A stretch of DNA of 48,834 nt from UBA7803 sp049454295 (GTDB lineage Bacteria > Pseudomonadota > Gammaproteobacteria > Pseudomonadales > Azotimanducaceae). Of this stretch, positions 41,729 through 48,834 are shown one piece after another (position 1 is the first letter of the stretch; the number at the start of each line of letters is the position of its first letter). Below the pieces are notes generated by a model. The model ran no database searches. It was given only the letters and a program-made list of their open reading frames with translations, and was not told where the DNA came from. The translations under genes were made by a program, and so were the position numbers. The stretch covers positions 1 to 48,834 of the forward strand of contig JBMTYG010000007.1 in NCBI GenBank assembly GCA_049454295.1, in the 5' to 3' direction.

Positions 41729-43051
41729 TCACCAGCCACCGTTCAGTGTATCGAGATACGGCGACCAGGATGGCTCCCGCACATCGCCGGCCGAAGACGG
41801 CAAGCGGTAGCGCACGCGACCGTCCAGCGATACGACGCCCAGTATACCGCGCCCTCGATCCTGAGTCGCATAGATGAGCATGGTGCCGTTGGGTGCAACC
41901 GAGGGCGATTCGTCGAGCGTGGTCTGAGTCAGCACGCGCACGTCACCGCGGGCGAGATCCTGCCAGGCGATGTGGTCCAGTGATTCGCGTCGGTGTACGA
42001 ACACCATGTGCTTGCCGCCAGGGAGCAACCGGGCGCGCGCGTTGTAGTTACCGACAAACGTCAGCCGCTCAATCATGTTGGTGGTTACATCGAGCTGGTA
42101 AATCTGCGGTCGACCGCCACGATCAGAGGTGAAGATGACGTACCGACCGTCCTCGGACCAACTCGGCTCGGTATCGATGCCCGGGTGCTGCGTGAGCCGA
42201 CGCAGCCGGCGATCGCCCAGACTCATGAGATAAATCTCGGGATTGCCATCCTTCGAAAGCACGAGGGTGAGATTGCGACCATCCGGTGAAAACACCGGAG
42301 AGCTATTGATGCCGGTGAAATTGGTAATGAGGTCGCGTTGCCCCGTGAAAATATCCTGCAACACGATCGCCTGACGTCCGGTCTCGAACGAAACATACGC
42401 AACCTGACGGCCATTGGGTGACCAGGCGGGAGACATGACGGGTTGGGGCGAGGAGAAGAGACTGCGCGAGCGCTCCCCGTCAGAGTCCGCGATCTCAATG
42501 CTGTAGCTCGCGCTCGGCGTGCCCACGTTGCGCGCCAGAACATACAGAATCTTGGTCGAGAACGCGCCGCGAATACCCGTGATTGCCTCATAGAGTCGGT
42601 CTGACACGCGGTGCGCCACGTCTCGCCAATGTCGACGGGAACCGGTGACAGACTCACTCAGCATTTGCCGCTCGTTGACCACATCGAAGAGGTGGTAGCG
42701 GGCCGTGATCGCACCGGTCGCGTCAGAGGCGACCGTGCCGATGGCTACGTACTCCACGCCGAGCACGCGCCAGTCGCGCATGAAGACATCCTTCGGCTGG
42801 TTCGGGTAGGACAGCATGTTCTGCTTCTGCAGCGGTGCAAACTGGCCGCTGCGCGACAAATCGAACCCGATGATATCCGCCATGGGCTGCAGATTCGCAA
42901 ACTCGGGCCCCTGCCCGAAAGGCACAATGGCGATCCGGGTCTGACGGTCTGCGCCCGCATCAATGATGATCGTATCCAGGCTTTCTGCCGCGCGGACACT
43001 CGTGCCCACCAGCAACGCGAGGAGCAAAAAGGCTCGGGTCAGAATTCTCAC
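41729..43051 (-). CDS. tolB: TolB, periplasmic beta-propeller of Tol-Pal
   Basis: TolB is a periplasmic protein that binds Pal and is displaced by TolA. The signal peptide is RILTRAFLLLALLVGTSVRAAE. An N-terminal domain (about residues 25-165) is followed by a six-bladed propeller with the repeated SPDGR/SWSEDGRYV(I/V)FTSDR motifs. Length 440 aa is standard. The start is GTG and overlaps the tolA stop by four bases. Confidence 0.96.
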   Translation of the reverse strand: MRILTRAFLLLALLVGTSVRAAESLDTIIIDAGADRQTRIAIVPFGQGPEFANLQPMADIIGFDLSRSGQFAPLQKQNMLSYPNQPKDVFMRDWRVLGVEYVAIGTVASDATGAITARYHLFDVVNERQMLSESVTGSRRHWRDVAHRVSDRLYEAITGIRGAFSTKILYVLARNVGTPSASYSIEIADSDGERSRSLFSSPQPVMSPAWSPNGRQVAYVSFETGRQAIVLQDIFTGQRDLITNFTGINSSPVFSPDGRNLTLVLSKDGNPEIYLMSLGDRRLRRLTQHPGIDTEPSWSEDGRYVIFTSDRGGRPQIYQLDVTTNMIERLTFVGNYNARARLLPGGKHMVFVHRRESLDHIAWQDLARGDVRVLTQTTLDESPSVAPNGTMLIYATQDRGRGILGVVSLDGRVRYRLPSSAGDVREPSWSPYLDTLNGGW

Positions 43052-43800
43052 CGCAACAGATCCTCCGGTCGGAACAACAGGGTAAAGCGTCGGAAGTAAC
43101 GTTCGAAGAGCGCGCTGTCCGGTGGCACCTGAAAGCGTCGCGCCGCTCGGACAGCCGCCTCTGCGGAACGATCAAATGCCGGGTCGCCACTCCCGCGCAC
43201 AATAGACACGTTAACCACGTCGCCGGTGGGCACGAGCTCGACCAACAGCGTGGCCTCCATGCCATTGCGCGCCGACGGTGGACGAGACCAATTATTCCGC
43301 ACGGTCTGGTAGATACCCTCCCGGAACGAGAGCGTCGCTGGACCATCCGCCTCGGCGCCGGGGTTCGCCGACGCGTCCGGCTGGCTGAGTGAGGCTGCCT
43401 CATTTTCCAGCGCATTCATGAACGAGGAGTCCGCAAGCGTCTTGAGCCGCTCCTGACGCGCGCGCTCCGCGGCGTCGATTGCAGGCTTTGGCTCAGGTTT
43501 CGGCTCAGCCTTTGGCTCAGGTTTCGGCTCAGCCTTGGGTTCCGGCTTGGGCTTGGGTTCAGGCTTGGGTTCAGGCTTGGGTTCAGGCTTGGGCGCGGGT
43601 TTCGGCGCAGGCTTGGGTGCGCCCTGCCCAGGACTGCTCGACTCCATGACGATGAGCGTCGAGTTGATGATCTGCGGACGCACCTCGCGCACGACGCTCG
43701 CGGGCGGCGCAAAACGCCAGACCAGCGCAGCAAGCACAAGGCCGTGCAGCACGAGCGCGAGTGCCAAGGGAACGAAATAGGGGCGCCATCGGTCCGGCAT
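43048..43800 (-). CDS. tolA: TolA with TonB-like Pro-Lys linker
   Basis: TolA connects the TolQR motor to TolB-Pal in the outer membrane. The N-terminal helix (about residues 9-28) carries the conserved His in LVLHG that couples to the motor. The middle, about residues 60-107, is made of KPEPKPEPK repeats (DNA 43484-43620) followed by a short helical DAAERARQERL segment, instead of the long Ala/Lys-rich helix of enteric TolA. The C-terminal domain ends with a TonB/TolA-type fold (LVELVPTGDVVNVSIVRGSG). At 250 residues it is far shorter than the E. coli protein (421). Confidence 0.92.
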   Translation of the reverse strand: MPDRWRPYFVPLALALVLHGLVLAALVWRFAPPASVVREVRPQIINSTLIVMESSSPGQGAPKPAPKPAPKPEPKPEPKPEPKPKPEPKAEPKPEPKAEPKPEPKPAIDAAERARQERLKTLADSSFMNALENEAASLSQPDASANPGAEADGPATLSFREGIYQTVRNNWSRPPSARNGMEATLLVELVPTGDVVNVSIVRGSGDPAFDRSAEAAVRAARRFQVPPDSALFERYFRRFTLLFRPEDLLR

Positions 43801-43804
43801 GAGA

Positions 43805-44236
43805 TCAACCGGTCGCGGGCGGTTCAGTAATCAGTCCGACACTTTTTGCGCCGGCCTCTTGCAACACGGTCATTACGCGCACCACCGCCCCGTACTCGAG
43901 CGCGTGGTCAGCGCGTACATACACCGGCACCTCCGGTCGCGCTCCTATGATCTTGCTCGCCTGGTCACCCAGAGATTCCGGCGTCACGCGGCTGCCTTCC
44001 GTTTCATCTGACCCCATCCCCAGGTTCACAAAAATCGCACCATCAGCGCGAACCGAGATGACGAGCGGATCATCTTGATCCTCGGGAACCGGCTCAGACG
44101 AGGCGTCCGGCAGATCCACCACCACGCCCTGAGTCAGCAGCGGCGCCGTTGCCATAAAGATCACCAACAAAACCAGCATCACGTCGATATACGGCACGAC
44201 GTTGATATCCGACATAGGGCGACGCCGCTCAGCCAT
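43805..44236 (-). CDS. tolR: TolR, motor protein of Tol-Pal
   Basis: TolR is an ExbD-like inner-membrane protein forming the proton channel with TolQ. After the cytoplasmic RRRPMSDINVVPYIDVMLVLLVIFM segment (about residues 4-29) with the essential membrane Asp (about residue 19), a periplasmic domain ends with VMTVLQEAGAKSVGLITEP. Length 143 aa is normal. It stops four bases before tolA and follows tolQ after 66 bases. Confidence 0.97.
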   Translation of the reverse strand: MAERRRPMSDINVVPYIDVMLVLLVIFMATAPLLTQGVVVDLPDASSEPVPEDQDDPLVISVRADGAIFVNLGMGSDETEGSRVTPESLGDQASKIIGARPEVPVYVRADHALEYGAVVRVMTVLQEAGAKSVGLITEPPATG

Positions 44237-44302
44237 GACTCAATGATTCCTGACAGGCGATTGATTGCTGGCCGTTCAACACGGGTGCGGGTTGCATGCT
44301 CA

Positions 44303-44983
44303 TCACCCCTGCCGGGCGTGCGCCACGCGATGCAGGATCGCGGTGAGCTCATCGGCAAACGCCTCGTGACGTTTCATGAGAGCATCGACCCGTGCCGAGA
44401 AGCGGTTGTAGGCAATAACGGCAGGGATCGCCGCAAAGAGACCGATCGCTGTCGCAATGAGCGCCTCCGATATACCCGGCGCAACCGCTGCGAGGGTCGC
44501 CTGCTTCATGTTTGCGAGCCCTCGGAACGAGTTCATGATGCCCCACACCGTGCCAAAGAGACCCACGTAGGGGCTCGTGGAACCCACGGTCGCAAGAAAG
44601 GCGAGATGGGTTTCGAGCCGCTCGCCTTCCCGCGTGAGCGCAATGCGCATGGCTCGCTGAACACCCTGCATAACCGCGTCGGGCTCGTTGCGCGCGGTTT
44701 CCGACAGCCGGGAATACTCCTTGAACCCGGCGACGAAGACATTCTCGATGCCCGTCAGACTGGCTTCTCCCTCCAGCTCATCATGAAGCTCGCGCAAGTC
44801 GATCCCGGACCAGAAATGGTCTTCAAAATCGTTTAGCTCACGCTCTACGCGCCGCAGGAAGAAACTGCGCTGAAAGATCATCACCCAGGAAGTCACCGAG
44901 GCGAGCACCAGTGCCAGCATCACAAGCTGCACGACAAGGCTCGCCTCGGAAATGAGATGAATCACCGATAGCTGGTCTGACAC
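44303..44983 (-). CDS. tolQ: TolQ, motor protein of Tol-Pal
   Basis: TolQ is the ExbB/MotA-like component of the Tol motor. Three membrane helices are visible: about residues 14-36, a central one around GTVWGIMNSFRGL and the last around ALIATAIGLFAAIPAVIAYN. GTG at 44983 is the start: the family begins MSDQLSVIHLI and GAGGAA lies six bases upstream, overlapping the ruvB stop. The length, 226 residues, is close to E. coli (230). The ybgC thioesterase that often precedes tolQ is missing. Confidence 0.96.
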   Translation of the reverse strand: MSDQLSVIHLISEASLVVQLVMLALVLASVTSWVMIFQRSFFLRRVERELNDFEDHFWSGIDLRELHDELEGEASLTGIENVFVAGFKEYSRLSETARNEPDAVMQGVQRAMRIALTREGERLETHLAFLATVGSTSPYVGLFGTVWGIMNSFRGLANMKQATLAAVAPGISEALIATAIGLFAAIPAVIAYNRFSARVDALMKRHEAFADELTAILHRVAHARQG

Positions 44984-44993
44984 GTAAATTTCC

Positions 44994-46085
44994 TCAGTCG
45001 AATTCGATGCCGGTCTGCCCGCCGGTAACCGGCATGCGCCCCTGGGCATCACGTCCGCCGGCCGCGGATTCGTCACCAGACGCGGGTGGCGTGAGTCCGA
45101 AATGCTGATACGCACGCGGGGTCGCAACGCGTCCGCGCGGCGTGCGCATGAGAAACCCCTGCTGGATCAGAAAGGGCTCAAGCACGTCCTCGATGGTGTC
45201 CCGTTCCTCGCTGATCGCCGCGGCGAGGGAATCGACGCCCACCGGTCCGCCGGAAAAATGACCAATGATAGCCTCGAGCAAACGGCGGTCCATCGTGTCG
45301 AAGCCTTCGGCGTCGACCTTGAGCAGGTTGAGCGCCCCGTCTGCGACCTCCCGCGTCACGACCCCTGACGCGCGCACCTCCGCGAAGTCACGAACGCGCC
45401 GCAGCAGCCGATTGGCTATGCGCGGCGTGCCACGCGCCCGACGCGCGATTTCGCGCGCCCCCTCAAGATCGGCTGCTAACGCGAGCTTGCCCGCCGAACG
45501 GCTCACGATTTCCGTGAGGTCTTCGATATCGTAGAACTCGAGACGCTGGACAATGCCAAAGCGATCCCGCAGCGGCGACGTAAGCAAACCGGCGCGGGTG
45601 GTGGCGCCTACCAGCGTGAACGGCGGCAAATCGAGTTTGAGCGAGCGCGCCGCCGGACCTTCGCCAATCATGATATCGATCTGATAGTCCTCCATCGCCG
45701 GGTAGAGAATTTCCTCGACCACGGGTGACAGACGATGAATCTCATCGACGAAGAGCACGTCTCCCGACTCGAGATTCGTCAGGAGCGCGGCAAGCTCCGC
45801 CGGACGTTCGAGTACCGGGCCGGAAGTGGACTTGATCGCTACGCCCATCTCGTTAGCGATGATGTTGGCAAGTGTGGTCTTGCCAAGACCCGGCGGGCCA
45901 AAGATCAGGGTGTGATCGAGGGCCTCGCCGCGAGCGCGCGCGGCGCGGATAAAGATGTCCATCTGCTCGCGCACCGGGCGTTGCCCGATATAGTCCGCAA
46001 GGCGCGTCGGGCGCAACGCCCGGTCGAGCGATGGTTCTTGCCCCTGCGCCGCTGCGCCTACCAGTCGGTCACGCTCAATGCTCAT
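44994..46085 (-). CDS. ruvB: RuvB, Holliday junction helicase
   Basis: RuvB is the AAA+ motor of branch migration. Walker A GPPGLGKTT (about residues 63-71), Walker B LFVDEIHRL (about 113-121), the sensor GATTRAG and the arginine-finger region are all present, with the C-terminal winged helix ending in FLMRTPRGRVATPRAYQHFG. At 363 residues it has a slightly extended C terminus (AAGGRDAQGRM...). It overlaps ruvA by four bases, and the tolQ ribosome site lies in its stop region. Confidence 0.98.
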   Translation of the reverse strand: MSIERDRLVGAAAQGQEPSLDRALRPTRLADYIGQRPVREQMDIFIRAARARGEALDHTLIFGPPGLGKTTLANIIANEMGVAIKSTSGPVLERPAELAALLTNLESGDVLFVDEIHRLSPVVEEILYPAMEDYQIDIMIGEGPAARSLKLDLPPFTLVGATTRAGLLTSPLRDRFGIVQRLEFYDIEDLTEIVSRSAGKLALAADLEGAREIARRARGTPRIANRLLRRVRDFAEVRASGVVTREVADGALNLLKVDAEGFDTMDRRLLEAIIGHFSGGPVGVDSLAAAISEERDTIEDVLEPFLIQQGFLMRTPRGRVATPRAYQHFGLTPPASGDESAAGGRDAQGRMPVTGGQTGIEFD

Positions 46086-46726
46086 GAGCGCTCACTCGCG
46101 CGCGCCAGATTTCTTAGCGCTGCGCGCACCAGCATCTCGGTCGTCCGAGACACCTCGCCGGCACCCTCCTCCTCGGCCTGAGCTACGGCCTGAGCCGCTT
46201 CGGCTGGACGGTAACCAAGCGCGACCAGCGCCTGCTCTGCCTCGACCGCGACGCGAGACCCGGTGCTGCCGCGGCGAGCCCCGGCGAGCACGGCTGCGTC
46301 CGGCAGCTTCCCTGCAAGCTCAACGATCAGACGCTCCGCCGTCTTGCGACCGATGCCGGGAATACGTGTCAGCAGTCCCGGCTCCCGCCCCTCTACTGCC
46401 GCAGCGAGATCCGCGAGGGAAATGCCTGAGATCACATTCAAGGCGAGCTTCGGACCCACACCGCTGATGCGGATGAGGGCGCGAAAGAGATCCCGTTCCG
46501 CTCGCGTCGCGAAGCCAAAGAGCTGCTGGGCATCTTCGCGCACGACAAAGTGCGTGTAGAGGGTGGTTTCCTCGACCGGCGCGGCAGCAGTGACCGACGC
46601 AAGCCTCGGCATCGCGAGCGCTAACGCCGCCGCGCTGACCTCGACCTCGTATCCAACACCACCCACGGCCAAGAGCACGGTCATGTCATCCACCGCGAGT
46701 ACCACTCCGCGCAGCAATCCGATCAT
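46082..46726 (-). CDS. ruvA: RuvA, Holliday junction-binding protein
   Basis: RuvA tetramers bind Holliday junctions and load RuvB. An N-terminal OB domain (MIGLLRGVVL...GGVGYEV) is followed by helix-hairpin-helix motifs ISGVGPKLAL and IPGIGRKTAERLIVEL, then a C-terminal RuvB-binding domain with ALVALGYRPAEA. Length 214 aa is normal. ATGA overlaps join it to ruvC and ruvB. Confidence 0.97.
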   Translation of the reverse strand: MIGLLRGVVLAVDDMTVLLAVGGVGYEVEVSAAALALAMPRLASVTAAAPVEETTLYTHFVVREDAQQLFGFATRAERDLFRALIRISGVGPKLALNVISGISLADLAAAVEGREPGLLTRIPGIGRKTAERLIVELAGKLPDAAVLAGARRGSTGSRVAVEAEQALVALGYRPAEAAQAVAQAEEEGAGEVSRTTEMLVRAALRNLARASERS

Positions 46727-47208
46727 GTGCCGCGGCCCGTGCTGTTGATGTGACAGATCGCAATCGCGAGAGCATCTGCGGCATCTGCTGCCGGCGCACC
46801 TGGCAACCGCAAAAGAACCCGGACCATGTGCTGCACCTGTTCCTTGGTCGCCCGACCACTACCCACCACCGCGAGTTTCACACGCCGGGCCGCGTACTCC
46901 GCAACCGGCGTTCGCGCTGCAACCGCCGCCGCCACGGCCACGCCACGCGCCTGTCCCAGCTTGAGCGCAGACGCGGGATTGTTGGCCAGGAAAACCTCCT
47001 CGACCGCCACCTCGTCCGGACGGTATTCCTCGATCAGCTCGCTGACACCACGCCAGATTTCGCCCAGGCGATCGATGAAGCTGTCGCCGACCGGACGTAC
47101 ACACCCGCTGGCAACGTAGCTCAAGCCCTGCCCCGTCGCATCGACTATCCCAAACCCTGTCGCCCTTGACCCGGGATCGATACCGAAGACTCGTCGCCGC
47201 ACTGACAC
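46723..47208 (-). CDS. ruvC: RuvC, Holliday junction resolvase
   Basis: RuvC cuts Holliday junctions. Its catalytic acidic residues fall in GIDPGSRATGFG (first Asp about residue 11), VEEVFLANN (Glu about 70) and the C-terminal DAADALAIAICH. The GTG start at 47208 has a strong AGGAGG site. The gene lies 48 bases after aspS on the same strand and opens the ruvCAB-tolQRAB-pal-cpoB-queEC run. The 161-residue length is near the E. coli size (173). Confidence 0.96.
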   Translation of the reverse strand: MSVRRRVFGIDPGSRATGFGIVDATGQGLSYVASGCVRPVGDSFIDRLGEIWRGVSELIEEYRPDEVAVEEVFLANNPASALKLGQARGVAVAAAVAARTPVAEYAARRVKLAVVGSGRATKEQVQHMVRVLLRLPGAPAADAADALAIAICHINSTGRGT

Positions 47209-47256
47209 CGTAGCTCCTCCTCGCGCGTGACGTACCGGAGGCTGACTTGGTCGCTA

Positions 47257-48834
47257 TCAGTCTGTCCGCCGCACCCGTATGTGCAGTTCGCGCAGCTGCG
47301 CCTCGTCCACAGCGCTCGGCGCCTGGGTGAGCGGGCAGGCTGCCGTCTGCGTCTTGGGAAAGGCAATCACATCGCGAATCGCGTGCGCCCCAGTCATGAG
47401 CATGACCAGACGATCCAGCCCGATCGCAAGTCCTCCATGCGGAGGGGCACCGTATTGGAGCGCATCCAGAAGAAAGCCGAACTTGGCGTTCGCTTCCTGC
47501 CCAAGACCGAGCACGTCAAACACCGCGCTTTGCATCGCCTGTTCATGGATACGCAGCGACCCACCGCCCAGCTCATAGCCATTCAACACGATATCGTAGG
47601 CAGCAGCATACGCGCTTGCCGGGTCTGCGCGCAGCGCCTCTGGCGTACACGTGGGTCGCGTAAACGGATGGTGAGCAGGCGACAACGATCCGTCTTTGGC
47701 GCGTTCGAACAGGGGCCACTCGACGATCCAACAGGGCGCCCAGCCCTCCGCAACAAGACCGAGATCGCGCGCGAGCTGGTTGCGCAGCGCGCCCATTGCA
47801 TCAGCCACTACAGATGCCTTGTCAGCGCCAAAGAACACGATATCTCCATCCTTGGCGCCGGTACGGTCAAGGATTGCCTCCACCGCCTCGGCGGGGAGGA
47901 ATTTCACGATCGGGGATTGCAAGCCATCAACGCCTGCCGCGCGATCGTTCACCTTGATGTAGGCGAGACCGCGTGCCCCGAAGCGCGCAACAAATCCCGT
48001 GTAATCGTCGATCACCTTGCGAGAAAGCGCCCCTGCACCCGGCGCGCGCAGGGCGACTACACGACCTTCAGGGTCGTTCGCCGGTCCGTTGAAGACTTTG
48101 AACTCGACGCTCTGCAAGAGATCAGCCACATCCACGAGTTCGAGCGGATTTCGCAGATCAGGCTTGTCACTACCGTAGCGCCGCATCGCCTCCGCCCAGG
48201 ACAGGACCGGGAAGGGCGGCAATTCGACGGAGAGCACTGTCCGAAACACGGCGCGAAGAAGACCCTCGACCAGATCCTGGATATCCGACTGCTCGACGAA
48301 CGAAGCCTCGATATCAATCTGGGTGAACTCCGGCTGGCGGTCGTGGCGCAAATCTTCGTCGCGATAGCAGCGGGCAATCTGATAATAGCGGTCCATGCCC
48401 GCCACCATGAGGAGCTGCTTGAACAACTGCGGCGATTGCGGCAAAGCAAAGAATTGCCCCGGATGCGTACGACTCGGGACCAGGTAATCCCGCGCACCTT
48501 CCGGTGTGGCCTTGGTCAGCGTGGGGGTCTCGATATCGAGGAATCCGTGCTCTTCGAGGTAGCTGCGAACGACACTGGTGATGCGCGCGCGCAGCATGAG
48601 TCGTTCCTGCAACTCGGGCCGGCGCAAATCGAGATAGCGGTGCCGTAAGCGCACGTCCTCCCCTGCATCTGAATATTCGTCCAACTGGAACGGCGGCGTC
48701 AGCGACGCATTGAGTATTTCGAGCGTGGCGCCGAGCACCTCGACCGCCCCCGTGGGCATATCCTCATTCACCGTGCCCGCGGGCCGCGCACGCACCCGCC
48801 CCGTCAGCCGCAAAACGTACTCACTGCGGACACG
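47257..48834 (-). CDS. aspS: Aspartyl-tRNA synthetase (5' end missing)
   Basis: AspRS charges tRNA-Asp. The 525 visible residues cover the end of the anticodon-binding OB domain (SEYVLRLTGRVRAR at the window edge), class II motif 1, motif 2 FRDED-type YRDEDLRHDRQPEFTQ, the bacterial GAD insertion domain and motif 3 GLAIGLDRLVML. About 60-70 N-terminal residues lie outside the window, judged from the family length of about 590. The TTG at 48813 is internal, because the frame is open to the edge. It precedes ruvC by 48 bases. Confidence 0.97.
   Translation of the reverse strand, partial: RVRSEYVLRLTGRVRARPAGTVNEDMPTGAVEVLGATLEILNASLTPPFQLDEYSDAGEDVRLRHRYLDLRRPELQERLMLRARITSVVRSYLEEHGFLDIETPTLTKATPEGARDYLVPSRTHPGQFFALPQSPQLFKQLLMVAGMDRYYQIARCYRDEDLRHDRQPEFTQIDIEASFVEQSDIQDLVEGLLRAVFRTVLSVELPPFPVLSWAEAMRRYGSDKPDLRNPLELVDVADLLQSVEFKVFNGPANDPEGRVVALRAPGAGALSRKVIDDYTGFVARFGARGLAYIKVNDRAAGVDGLQSPIVKFLPAEAVEAILDRTGAKDGDIVFFGADKASVVADAMGALRNQLARDLGLVAEGWAPCWIVEWPLFERAKDGSLSPAHHPFTRPTCTPEALRADPASAYAAAYDIVLNGYELGGGSLRIHEQAMQSAVFDVLGLGQEANAKFGFLLDALQYGAPPHGGLAIGLDRLVMLMTGAHAIRDVIAFPKTQTAACPLTQAPSAVDEAQLRELHIRVRRTD

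Noticed and set aside
47227..48648. 473-residue plus-strand open frame opposite aspS
   Set aside because: It mirrors the GC-rich aspS reading frame, which carries all class II synthetase motifs; no ribosome site or known domain is seen in the shadow.

Overview
The window is a stretch of GC-rich chromosome from a Gram-negative bacterium, most likely a free-living gammaproteobacterium. The main evidence is outer-membrane biology (BamC, BepA, the complete Tol-Pal system, two lipoproteins with Ser at +2) and gammaproteobacterial gene orders: dapA-bamC, ruvC-ruvA-ruvB running into tolQ-tolR-tolA-tolB-pal-cpoB, then queE-queC. The catabolic genes suggest a non-enteric degrader of hydrophobic compounds, but I cannot name a genus from sequence alone. 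I see no insertion sequence, integrase, CRISPR array or rRNA. No gene-free stretch exceeds 300 bases; the longest is 12216-12492.

Layout. (1) 1-9.8 kb is housekeeping: tRNA-Ser(CGA) with a perfect terminator, a metallo-beta-lactamase-fold hydrolase, bamC, dapA, a TusA-like protein, bepA, nadA, an ATP-grasp ligase, an MFS exporter and a renalase-like flavoprotein. (2) 9.8-18.8 kb is the iron/peroxidase block: a Fur-box-like promoter, feoA-feoB, an AT-rich intergenic region, a strongly folded leader that includes the ribosome binding site, and a 2071-residue animal-type haem peroxidase fused to a long RTX calcium-binding tail. (3) 18.8-27.1 kb is mixed: DUF2239, nei, glf, an M1 aminopeptidase, a PhyH dioxygenase, a phosphoesterase and xthA. 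(4) 27.1-38.5 kb is a catabolic island. It holds a VOC protein, a crotonase lacking both usual glutamates, two SDRs with a sugar/cation-type symporter, and a seven-gene plus-strand series. That series is a thiolase-fold protein without catalytic Cys/His, DUF35, an epoxide hydrolase, a lactonase-like amidohydrolase, a P450, a phosphotransferase and a small helper-like protein. (5) 38.5-48.8 kb is housekeeping: tRNA-Lys(TTT), queC, queE, cpoB, pal, tolB, tolA, tolR, tolQ, ruvB, ruvA, ruvC and the 3' part of aspS.

How it fits together. The right-hand minus-strand genes form one compact transcription unit, mostly with 1-4 base stop/start overlaps. FeoAB and the RTX peroxidase sit head to tail, which may link ferrous iron supply to a haem enzyme that should leave the cell by type I secretion; no secretion genes are in the window. 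In the island, a P450, an epoxide hydrolase, a lactonase-like enzyme, an LvaA/LvaB-like kinase pair and an Ltp2/DUF35-like pair suggest breakdown of an oxygenated, possibly terpenoid-, steroid- or lactone-like compound through CoA thioesters. That pathway is my inference. The best candidates for something undescribed are the folded peroxidase leader (12402-12485) and the island with its three active-site-altered or repurposed CoA enzymes.
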